Shown in pieces: positions 1 through 11,300 of a stretch of DNA of 64,000 nucleotides. The stretch is from Zygnema cylindricum. Taxonomy: Eukaryota > Streptophyta > Zygnematophyceae > Zygnematales > Zygnemataceae. The stretch is from assembly GCA_037447655.1 (NCBI GenBank), contig JBBHKE010001362.1, positions 188,001 to 252,000 of the forward strand. Reading direction: 5' to 3'. The first letter of the stretch is position 1, and each line of letters begins with the position of its first letter. The notes below the pieces were generated by a model. It did no database searches. It saw only the letters and a list, made by a program, of their open reading frames with translations, and had not been told where the DNA came from. Both the position numbers and the translations under genes were made by a program.

Positions 1-189
1 AGGTTGGGGAAGAGGATTTAGGTGAAGACATGATGGACTTCAATGTAGGGGAATAAAATCTAGAATAAAGATAGATGAATGACATATAGGTATTTCTTTT
101 TCGATTAATGTGATTATTTTTCTATGTTATTAACATGTTACCTTCTGTAATGCTGAATGATGAAAAATGTCATCCGCATATGGCGTGTA

Positions 190-268
190 CTTTGTTTTTT
201 CCCAGTCGCATGCTCTCAGAGAGATACAACCAGAAGGCCATGACTGCCTGATGGGATGAGACAAACAG

Positions 269-306
<38 letters not shown>

Positions 307-1235
307 CAGTTGCATGCTCTCGGAGAGGTATAGAGAGAAGGATATGTCTGTCTGTCAAATAGTTTGATACACCTAGACAATCTAACACAGAGTTTGAGAC
401 AGACAAATGTGACACAGAGTTTGAGACAAACAGATAATCTGAGACAGACAATAACACAAAGTGTGAGATAGACAAATCTGACACACAGTTTGATACAATA
501 TTATTGTGACATTTTTTATTTTGCAGTTGCATGCTCTAAGAGAGTTAGAGAGAGAGAAGGCCATGGCTCCCTGTCAAATAGTCTTAGACAGACAAAATAG
601 TATTAGACAAACAGACAGTTTGACACAGAGTTTGAGACAAACAGACAATCTAAGACAGACAGTGTCACAAAGTTTGAGACAGGCAAATCTGACACAGAGT
701 TTGAGACATACAGACAATCTAAGACAGACAGAGTTTGAGAGAAACAGAAAATCTGAGACACACAATGACACAAAGTTTGAGACAAACAAATCTGACACAG
801 AGTTTGAGACATACAGACAATTTGAAAGTGTGAGACAAACAAAAAATGTGAGACACACAATGACACAAAGTTTGAGATAAACAAATCTGACACAGAGTTT
901 GAGACATACAGACAAGTTAAAAGTTTGAGACAAACAAACAATCTGAGACACACAATGACACAAAGTTTGAGACAGACAAATTTGACACAGAGTCGAAGAC
1001 AAACAGACAATCTCAATATGAGTTAGACAGAGTTTGAGACAAATAGACAATTGGAGACAGACAATGACACAAAGTTTGAGACAGACAAATATGACACATA
1101 GTTTGAGACAGACAAACAATCTGAGACAAACAATCTGAGATAGGCAATGACACAAAGTTTGAGACAGACAAATTCGACACAAGGTTTGAGATAGATAGAC
1201 AATCTGAGACAGATAGACAATAGTATTCTGACAAA
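190..1235. repeat. Degenerate minisatellite, AGACARAC/GTTTGAGACA-rich
   Basis: About 1 kb built from variants of short units such as GTTTGAGACAGACAAATCTG and GACACAGAGTTTGAGACA. They group into a higher-order period of roughly 90-110 bp between about 630 and 1200. A separate 70-bp module starting TTGCAGTTGCATGCTCT occurs near 302 and 523, with a third diverged copy near 203. The long open frames on the minus strand here (rich in Leu-Ser-Val-Cys) come from repeat periodicity and are not genes. Confidence 0.85.
271..303. repeat. (AT)n microsatellite
   Basis: Uninterrupted alternating A and T for about 32 bases, inside the minisatellite region and between two copies of the GCATGCTCT module. Confidence 0.95.
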
Positions 1236-2247
1236 AAAACGGTATTTTTTCATGATTCGAATTTGGCCCTACAGATTCAGTTTGTATCCGTGGAGAGCGT
1301 TGTCTATATCATGTTGATGTAGACGTTTTGATACACACGAAAAGTGTGATAATTATTTTAATCATTATAATTTTTTACCGTTCATTTAAAGGAAAACGGG
1401 TTAACTGCGGTACATGTTCAGTTCAATTTTTTTACATATTTGAAATTGTAAGGACAAAAATTCATCAATGATTTTTACGATTTTTTCAAATCAACCTCTC
1501 TGATTTCTACGTATTAGGGCACTTTCCCATGTGTTAAAGTTAGAGTCATTATATGTGGTTTTCCTCTATAACTTGGAAAAAAGACGAGAAAATCTGTGGT
1601 TGTACCAAAAAATTGAAAATACCACGGTACAAGTTGCGTTACCTTAAATCTTTATATGTATTGCAGTTTGTCGTTTAGCGCGATGCATTTTGTCGTCTAG
1701 CGCATTCAAGCCACTTTTGCATCCTTTCAGCTCATCTTCAAACTTTATATAAAATCACCACGCGAGGTGATTTTAAATATAGTTCCATGAGGTGAGCGAA
1801 TATGCAGATGCTGTCGCACGTGTCGATTTTTTTTGACAATTTTTGTGCGCGCATTTAACAAAAAAAACCCACTGCACGTTTCTAGGTTGTGTGTGACTTT
1901 TTTCGGTATGTTTTTTTCCGTACAGTGGCCGTGGAGGGGTCTCGACCAACGGATGCCATTTCGTAAAAGTGAAGTCCGTGAAAGCGCCCCTATCTCTCTC
2001 CCTCTCCCACTACCACGTCTATCTCACAATTCTTGCAACGAAAAACGTCAATAATGGTTTTAAATGAAAAATCTATGAAGACAATTTCTTCTGACTATCT
2101 TTAGGCGTATCTTGATGGCAAGTAGAGTGAGAAAAGACAAAAAAATACAATCAGAAAACCATGGCGGAAAGTTTTAGAATATGTGACGTCGACGCTGTCA
2201 TAGTTGAGCGTGACGTGCGTGAGGTCATAATGTCACAAACCCTAAAC
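1236..2247. other. Intergenic, no gene seen
   Basis: AT-rich sequence with no convincing coding frame. Two near-copies of TTTGTCGTYTAGCGC lie around 1669-1704. The right edge contains a telo-box-like AAACCCTAA (2237-2245), directly at the insertion point of the first family A element. Confidence 0.6.
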
Positions 2248-2814
2248 CATAGTTCAAAAGTAGGTGAGCGTACGCCCATACAATATGCCTATTGTACGCA
2301 GAACATACAATATGCCTTTAAGACCCATATTGTATTGGCCGCAACATGAAATAAAATAGGAACAGGGTTGAGTTGCACACCTATCGATAGAGAATTAAAC
2401 GTCATGTCTAAATTTTGAAAAACATTCACACAAAAAAATATTTTTCCGTGATTTTTGAGGTATTTTTAATTTAAACCGTCAGATTCAGACAATCGGACGG
2501 TTGCTGATCAAAGTAGCGTTCTAAGAAGATCACATGAAAAGCCCACAACACAACTTACGATAGGACTTACGTTCGCGTTTTTTTTTTTTCCCCGGGATTT
2601 TTTTCCTGCGGAATGTCATCCTACGCCGTGTCAGTTCGCTAAAAAAATCGTTCGACGGCGTGCGCTGTATTATGATGATACGTCATATTCGTACGTTCGT
2701 ACAGGGGTGTGCACAACGCACACACATACAATATGCCTCATATGCGTGAGTTTTGTGCCAAGTTTTGTGCGTCTACCAAACGCCGACCATAAAAACGCCT
2801 ACTTTTGAACTATG
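2248..2814 (+). mobile_element. Family A TIR element, copy A1 (hAT-like, non-autonomous)
   Basis: 567 bp. The left end reads CATAGTTCAAAAGTAGGTG and the right end is the inverse, CGCCTACTTTTGAACTATG. It is flanked by a perfect 8-bp direct repeat CCCTAAAC (2240-2247 and 2815-2822). No transposase is encoded. An 8-bp target duplication and TIRs starting CA are typical of hAT superfamily elements, so it is probably a deletion derivative or MITE mobilised in trans. Its right third (the GTGTGCACA region near 2705) is shared with copy A5 but not with A2 or A3, which defines a subfamily. Confidence 0.88.
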
Positions 2815-2899
2815 CCCTAAACATCTGTAATGCCTCCACGTCGACAATGTGCCTGCACGTCGGCAATGTGGTGTACAGACATTGCGAAGTGATAGAAAC

Positions 2900-4356
2900 C
2901 ATAGTTCAAAAGTAGGTGACCGTACGTGTAACAGTTATAGCTGATCGAACTTGTTTATAAAGGGGTATTTAGGTGTTATGATTATAGAGTACTAAATTTG
3001 GTAGACGTCCGCGAAAGAATCACGCTATTTGGAGTTATATTTTAAAAGTTATAGCGATGGGTGTATTTAGGTGACAGCGTGGGGTCTAAATAACAAGTGG
3101 GTATCATTGTAACGGGTTAAGGGTCAAATTAGTACCGAAATTACGCGTGTACGTTTCATAAAGTTCTAACGAAACGTTTAGTATGCACGGTGGTTCGTTT
3201 CGTACAAATTTTAGTACGAAACGTCACTTTCACTAAAAGAAATTTCGTAGGAAGTTTCGCGTGCGAAATTTGTTACGCACGATCGTGCGAAGTCGCGTTT
3301 CGTTTGGCGCGCACTTTTGCACGTAAATGTTACGTAGTGAAACGTAACGTTTGATTGGTTAGTAAAGTGCTAATTAGTTAGTATGAGATTTCGCACGTTT
3401 GGCATTGGTCAGTCTGAGTCTTTGCTGATCAATGATTGGCCCAGGTAAAAGCCTGTTAAAACGGAGCGTTGACTCTGGCCTGGCGAGTCCAGGGCGATGA
3501 TGGATAAATAGTGAAGTGTAAGAGGAGAGTAGACATATTTTTCTTTGGAAAAGTTTGTGGAAATTCCGGCTGATCTTGGTCCTGAGCGATTAATACCAAA
3601 TTGGAGAAAAGGCATTTTGCATTGAAATCTCTTACTAGCTAAATAGTGTTTTGGTAGTTAAGAGATATAATTATTAAGAGTGGAGAGTAGTGGAAAACAC
3701 TTTAATAAGAAGGGTTGAGCCACGAGGGCAAGAGACCAATCTAATGTTATGTGGACAAAAGCTTCTTCTAATTTAAAGTTTATCCTTGTGTGAGTGTTGT
3801 CCAATGTGGATGTGTATTTTCCAATGTGTGGAATGTGTGGTTGGGATTGTTTGTAGTAATGGGATTTTCAGAGAGGTAGGAAATCCTGTTACAGTACGCC
3901 CATACAATATGCCTATTGTATGCAAAACATACAATATGGCCTTAAGACCCATATTGTATTGGCCGCAAAATGAAACAAAATAGTAACAGGGTTGAGTTGC
4001 ACATGGATCGATAGAGAATTAAACGTCATGTCTAAATTTGAAAAAAAAATCGGACAAAAAAATCTTTTTATGTGAGTTTTGAGCGAATTTTTATTTAAAC
4101 CGTAAGATTCGGACGATCTGACGGTCGTTGATGAAAGTAACGATCTAAGAAGATCACATGAAAAGCCCATAACACAACTTACGATAGGACTATCGTCAGA
4201 TTCGGACGATCGGACGGTCGCTGATGAAATAGCGATCTAAGAAGATCACATGGAAAGCCCGTAACACAACTTACGCTAAAGGCGGCCTACAAAAGGCCTA
4301 CCAAAAAACGCCGGCCTACAAAAGGCCTACCAAAAAACGCCTACTTTTGAACTATG
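2900..4356 (+). mobile_element. Family A TIR element, copy A2, interrupted by a solo LTR
   Basis: The ends are the same 19-bp TIRs as A1, with a perfect 8-bp target duplication ATAGAAAC (2892-2899 and 4357-4364). Removing the nested LTR and one copy of its target duplication leaves about 485 bp. The right half holds a roughly 97-bp internal tandem duplication (about 4099-4186 and 4196-4282) that is also present in copy A3, so A2 and A3 form one subfamily. It ends 965 bp upstream of the DOMON/b561 start codon. Confidence 0.88.
2927..3893. mobile_element. Solo LTR nested in element A2
   Basis: 967 bp that begins TGTAACAG and ends CTGTTACA, so it has the TG...CA ends and short inverted termini of an LTR. 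It is flanked by a perfect 5-bp direct repeat GTACG (2922-2926 and 3894-3898) and interrupts the family A left arm exactly at that point. No internal retroelement domain is present, which fits unequal recombination between two LTRs. The middle (about 3150-3350) is unusually dense in CGAAAC and GTACG words, possibly promoter elements of the LTR. The parent superfamily cannot be told from the LTR alone. Confidence 0.82.
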
Positions 4357-5321
4357 ATAGAAACTGTTCAGCATGCGGGTGGACGTCTGAAATTGAAGCC
4401 GAGTGGAAGTTTCGCAACATTTTGTGTACCGTTTATTTGTCACATGTTTCGTTACATGTCTACGCTTGTCACTTTTTGAAGTAACAAGTTATTTGCGATT
4501 ACATCGGAATGCTCTGAAATCTGTACGGATAATCTTCGCTAGAAGCAAAGTTACAAGATTAAAGTTTCGACTACATGGGAAAGTGCCCTTATTCACGTGG
4601 TTGAATCGTGCGTAAAATACGATTTGAACTATGATTTTTGTCAAAAAAATTGGGAACCGAATTAGAGTTCAATACGTTAATAGCGATTCGCGGTGTACTG
4701 TACTCTATAGCGGCTGTACCCTTAACGGTCTACGGCGTTCCTAGGGACTCTGGCGTATCAGCGACGTGGCATACAGACTTTACAAAGTTACCAACAAATC
4801 GCATCACGTGACATGTAGTTCGCTCCCAGCCAGCTCCATGTACTGCGACCGATCATCATGCCCACACATTTTCGCATGAGCCCCCCCGCATGACTTACCA
4901 TTTTACGGCTCTTCCTCTAAGCTCGTGTCATCACTAAAGGGTTGCCACCTACGCGGATTTGAAGTTTGAACATGGGGAGTCCGCTTACCGTTGATAGGAT
5001 TGCGTTTCGTTTCTCAAAATTGTTCCTTTTGCCATGACTCTATTGCACTATCACGTTGAGCTTTCTTTGATCCTTGGCATGGGAAGGCGACTCTTCCCAG
5101 GTGGCCGCTTCAGTTATGTGTCCTGAGCAGGATCCTTGTCCGAACACGTGGCATCCAGACTGTTGTCACAGCAGACAACCTCCATTTTTCTGCCGAGGCT
5201 GATCAGCCCGTCTGCATTTTTTTGGAGAGAAGTAAATGGGGGCTCTTAAAATTTGAATCAACATGTGAAGTTAAAAATAGTTTAAGCAAAAGTAGTTCAC
5301 CTTGTGCTTAGTTGTAACTGC
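4357..5321. other. Intergenic/promoter region of the DOMON gene
   Basis: Lies between element A2 and the start codon of the DOMON/b561 gene. I see no clear TATA box. A sequence resembling one end of a family B TIR element (AATAGCGATTCGCGGTGTA, 4679-4697) is present without a recognisable partner end. Confidence 0.5.
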
Positions 5322-8300
5322 ATGAGGTCTACATCAGGTAGGTCTTATGCCAGCTGGCCATCGCCAGCTGGCAAATTTTACTGGAAGGCTTCCCTTCTTT
5401 TGCTGCTATGTTTTGGCACTGTGGCGGGATCCACCGACGAATTCGAGGGTGAACCATGCCCGAAAGACAGTCCCTTGGTCGGCTTCCGAGCCGATCTAGA
5501 AATGCTTCAGCACCAGCTGCGAGGCTCGATCGAGGTTCTAGACGACTGCTCGTTCAAGGTATCTTCCGATCTTTACACCTTTTTCCAGCCCTAGTTTCTA
5601 GTGTAGCTGTTTAGAGCTTTAATTGTTGCATTTGGTAACAGCCAGGCACAATTGAATGGAACCAACATCATAATTGAGCTCCGAATATGCCAAGATAGAG
5701 CTAGTGTTATCTCTAAGAGGGAATTTTATCCAGCTTGCTAGCCTAGTGAATACAGTATATATTGCAACTTATGCCGTACAACGTTGGCCAAATTAGTGCA
5801 TCAAGTCTTTGAACTGGTTTATGATGTTAATTGTCTCATCAACCTTGAGTCCGAACGAGTTTGCACTTGTCAGTAAAGTTCCCCTTCCCTTTATTATGTA
5901 AGACAACAAATTTATTAGCCCTTGAAATTTTTCACACTTCAGCTAGTTGGCAGACTTGGGAACACTTTATGACTTTTTATGCTCACGATATCTCAAAAAC
6001 GCTTTCTGCGTCTCAAGTTTATTTGGCTTGAAGATTTTCCTCGCACTCTCTAATTTGTGCTTGTTGCTTCTTTTGTCAGGTGGAAGGGTTTGACATGATA
6101 TCTGGCAAGGAAGTGTATTGGTGGGGAGCACAATCAGACTCATTGCAAGATATGCTTCAAGGGCAGCCTGTCAATAAAGAGCCCCTTATAGGCACATTCA
6201 ACGGTCAGACTATGACTGTGAGGTTCCAATGCCTTATTGCCATTATCATTGTCTATGCTCAAAGCAAATTGGCAAATTGTTTTGTCAACAAAGAAGCTTT
6301 GCCGTTTTATGGACAAATCCAGGATGGATCAGCAATACAGCCGGGGTTCCAGAGTAGCAAAGTTGAATTTTGGCTTGTGGCTGTGGTTAGCGTACGCCAA
6401 AGTCCCGTTGCTTGCGGCCGTGAGACTGAAGGTGCACAGGTTTTTTTTTTGGCTGCAGGTGGAGCTGGAAAATACTACATGGGATAAAATAGGCATTTTG
6501 GCAGTATGGTCCCAGGCGACTGCCTCAGATTATGGTCATATAGAGTTGAATTATGGAAATAAAACAAAAGAAAACAATGTCGACGATGAGGATGAAAATA
6601 GCCCAGAAGACGATCCAGGTGGTAATGATGATGGTGATTATTCAACCAATCCTGGTGGATATGGAAAGGGAGATCCGCCGCCAGCAGGAGCTGATATGGG
6701 AACCGCAGGAACCGCAAAACCTCCAATTTCTTCTGTGCCTAGTCCACTGGCTCCAACAGTGGCCCCAAGCCCTTCTCCAATGGCAGGACCCTCACCTCCA
6801 TCTCAACCTCTATCGTCACCTTCTCCTCCACCACCAGCTCCTCAGAAACTTGGCCGGTGGCAGCCGACCATGTTTGACAACTGCATGCAGCTGAGCCATA
6901 GGTACCGCGTCAGGTGGACCTTAAATATAACCGATTTTACTGTGGACATAGGGCTAGAGGCAGCTGTGGGTTCCACAGACTACTTGGGGTTTGGGTGGCC
7001 TGATCTGGAGGAGACTATTGATCACATGATGTATGCGAACCTCGTTATCGCGGGATTTGACACGAATGTGAGAGGCCTTTCACTCCTTGGTTGCATTGCG
7101 TTTCAACAGAGAGGATAGGTCGTGCCTGTCACCCTTTTCCTTTGTACAGATTTTCTGGGCATTACAGATGAGTAATAGTATTGAAAAATACATTGGTGTA
7201 CAGCTCTGAATCAAATATGTCGTAGTTTTATGGCTAAGTGCTATTCATGTGGTCCTCGCTGAGGTTGAACCAAAGTATAAGGAATGGTTTAATGGTGAAT
7301 CAATTGCATCTGTTAAAGTGAAAAACATGAGTTGGCATGGTATATTTGGTTTGGGAGCCGGGTGCTATTATCGCTTTGTATTAGCACTGTAATTTGCTTT
7401 TACTTCACTTGGCTGTTTAGTAGATCACCTAACTTTTTCTGGAGTAACTTTTTCATTGCAATATGAATTTATTTGTACACTCTGTTCACTATTATCCCTT
7501 ATGCATTAGCTGGTTTGTGTTCTCATGTTTCAAGGTGTGAGCGAGTGTTTAAGTTTTTAATGTGAACCTTGCCCGAACTTTTTGAGGACGGCCTGTCTCT
7601 GAATCACAGAATAGAAAATAAATATAGGTGTGCCTCTATGCATTAAATATAGTTACATTGCTTCACACCCTGTCCATTACCACTGAAAAGCTCGTTCATA
7701 CTGTTAAAACTGTTCAGATATTGCGGCTCGTTGCCATTCATCACAAGCCTTGGGCTTAAAGTTACCTCCTAGTTTTTACTTTCAATGTGACTGCTTCGTT
7801 ATAGGCTCCTTGTTATCGATTTTCTTTCGTTTCCAGGTTGATATCTCGTTAAGTCGTTTTGAAATCATTGTATCCTTCAAGCATCCAGACATGCATCATG
7901 CTATTAGTTTGATAATGACCACCATAAGTTAGTTTCTTGAAGGGGTTTAAAAGAGTGCAATAAATGAGAATATTTCGCTGTCATTGCATTCTCCATTGTC
8001 TATTTAGCTAGTACGTTAATTTCCCTGATGCCTTTGTTTGGCAATTTACTAAAAACAATTTTCAAGTTCATGTGAGCTATTCCGTGATGTTTATTTGCAG
8101 CAGTTGCGTAATGAAACATACTCCCTAAGTCGTATGATTTTTTGAGGTGTGGGACAACAACTACGGGGTTTTTGTGTTTTCTGGTCTTCAGAAAGGAAAA
8201 GAACTTGTATGACATACGTATGATGACAAGCAATAATCTTGGTCATCATGTACATTCCGCAGAATATGTATCCTCCATTTTTCAACTTTTTTTGTTTCTC

Positions 8301-11300
8301 TATACCATTCCATGTTATATACTATTTTTTTAAAGTATCAGTTTGAATCTTGGAATGAATTTTTTTCGTGGGTTTTTTAAGGAGAAACTTCAGACATAGT
8401 TTGTGTACACATCCGGCAGGTGTTAAACAGCCATACACGTCTCTTGATTTTACAGGGAGATCCTTTTGCGGAGGACTATTATGTAAGCGCAAAGGAAGAA
8501 TGCAACTGGGACGCCAAATCACCGATGGGAGTTTGCCCAGACTCCTTTTTAAGCGGGGGCGGTCCCAGTGTTAACAATGTTAAGCTTATTCATGGTCAGC
8601 GAATTGATGGTAAGGACTCGTTGACGGTGGCCTATCACACTTGAGGTTTCTTTGAATGGCTGGTCATCCTCGGAGGAGAGTAAGATGATGCTTTGATATT
8701 AAGCTCTTATAACATCGAGGAAAGTTTAACTGACCTCAACGATATGAGTGTGACCTGAGACTGAATTGCAAAAAAAAAAAGTAAACTGGCATGCCTCAGA
8801 AGCCTGTCATACCTGAATAGTGGACTTGCTTCAAATGAAGCCACAACTTAGGACAGTTCTTGATTGAACAGGATGCTTGAAGAGCTAAATTATTATCAAA
8901 ATTCAAATGATTTCTATAGAAGCTATGGTAGGCAAACTTGTGTAGAATAAACCAGGATGGGCAATATCCTTCCCAAATATGTTTCCTGCTCGTTTCTGAA
9001 GTCATTTTTTATTTTTTTTTACATTTGTGTTGAACACTATGATCCGTTTTCGAGTGAATCTGGTGAGCCCAGATCCCGAATTTGACCACGCTGACAACCT
9101 CACGGAACATCACAGCATTATTTGGGCAATAGGGACCCTTCGGCCTCCTGACAGCAGGAACCCACATATGACTCCAACAAACCATGGAATGCCCGAGGGT
9201 GGTGCATATGGAATGGCGCCCCTGAACTTGGCAACCAGTATGGATGACTGCCAGAGTGTACTGGTTCCCCTGTCTCCCAATTCCGGCTTGGTTCTTGTTG
9301 CCGATAGGGGATCTGAGTTTATTATCACGTCAGCCGAAGCTGTCCACTATCCCAACCCACCATCCCCTGGCAAAAGCCTTTTTGTCAATAATCTTGAAGC
9401 TCCGGTGCTGAAGGTGAGAATGTGGCTCAGGACGCTTGTCATGGATAAGATAAGATAAGATAAGGTAAAATATGGAAATTTGGATGAGCTTGTGCCCATT
9501 TTGTAAAGTATTGCACAGTCTGCAAAATTGAAAACCATCTTGCATCATTGCGCAAGATGTTATGTCAAGCTAGCAAGAACGAATTGAACTTTTGAATTTT
9601 TTCTACTATTTTGAGATGTAATTGGTTATCGTATGCACGAAACAGATGGTCTCATGAAGACATATTCTGATAAGGCAGTCAGAGTTTTCTAAGGCACTTG
9701 CTAGTTCACTTCCTAACTGAGGCATTGAAAGTTTTTTTTTCCCCCCTAAGAATCTTACTTGGCTATGGTTTTTGAGTTGCAAAATGAGGTGGCCATACTT
9801 CCGTGACAAGAGAATTCAAACATATGCCTTAACTTTTATATATTAACATATGCGTTCATCCGTCGGATTTGTGAACTGGGACATCCACATGATCTGACTT
9901 GGGTTTGCTGCCTTGGCTTGGGCTTGGCCTTGGGTGGATAGGTGGAAAGGGGAGTGCCTGTGCAGTTCTCCGTACAGGCCGGCCATGACGTTCCCTTTTA
10001 TATTACATCCGATCCTATTGGTGGAAAGTTGAACAAAAACGAAGTAATTTTTGCGGGTGGCATAGACGCACATGGGGTCCGGGCAGTTCCGTATAATCTT
10101 ACGTGGACACCCAACAGCAGCACACCAGATATAGTGTACTACCAGGTGGGCACTGTAGCCGACCCAGAAAGCTGATCTACCACAAGACAACCAGCCATAA
10201 ATCAAAATACGTAATTAGAGCAATTTTTTTTCAATGGTTAAAACATGAGCAAACGATTGAAGGATTTAAGGTAAGAGGAGTAAAATCTCGAAATAACAGC
10301 CAGCAGCAGTACCACATTCTATCCTCATCTGCACCTGTTAAAGAAACCCATTACCTCAAAATTATTTTGAAATTTAATAAAAAAGTCAAATTCACTTAAT
10401 CATTTTAAGATTGTTTGATCGTAGGAGAAGTCAGTGTACCTGTAAGGATTAACATACTGTTGCACATACCTTGCGAAAGCATGCAAAAGCTGGAGAAAAA
10501 AAGAAAATGAAAGACATTGTCTTCTTCGACTGTCAACCGTCTATCCCTCATCTTTCTCTAAAAATTTATTTTGTAGAAGTTCACCATCATCATTTTTTTT
10601 TTGGCAACAAAACTCTCTAAAAATGTCCATTTCAGGAATTCATGACTTCAGGATTTATGGATTTTCGTGATTTTCTCCTCTTGGTCAACTGTATAGAACC
10701 GAACACTCATGGAAAGGCACTTTTTCAATTTCGTTTTCAAGCTGTGTATTATGGACGTAGCATGATGAAGAGCTCTGCAATTTCCTTATTTAGTTTATCT
10801 GCTGAGTATTTCAGTGTCTATAAGTCATTCCACTGAGTTTCCTGTACGTTTTCTGGAGCATACAAAAGTTAGGTGTTCTGGTTTTTTTATATGGTTTTAA
10901 GCAGGCTCCCAGGCAGTAGATGTGTTTTTTATATGACCAGCGGATTACCAGAATTAGCTCAGATGATTCAGTTTATGTAATAAATGGAGGAGTCACTTAA
11001 AATGTCGTATCTCTTGCAATTTATCTAATGAATGTAGGGGTTAGTCGAAAAGCAGTAATTTTTGCAGTTTACGAGCACCTTCTCATTTTCAGTAAGTATA
11101 ATTCAGCGTATGTATTGAATGCAGAAGGTACTCAAAAGGTCATATTGCTTGCAGTTTATATAGATCCCTCTCTTCTTTTGAGTAAGTATGTTGAAGGAAA
11201 AGAGGATATAAAAAGGTCTCTACACTCAAACTTCGAGATGAAAGACTTGGGAGAAGCCACCTAGAACACAACTTAAGAGGGATTGAGAGAGGAGAGTGAT

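Noticed and set aside
574-1182. 202-codon minus-strand open frame rich in CLSQTLC/LSVCLKL
   Set aside because: Entirely inside the minisatellite; equally long frames occur in the other phases, so it reflects the repeat period.
340-1230. CRISPR-like alternation of repeats and spacers
   Set aside because: Units have no constant repeat or unique spacers and the genome is plant nuclear; it is a minisatellite.
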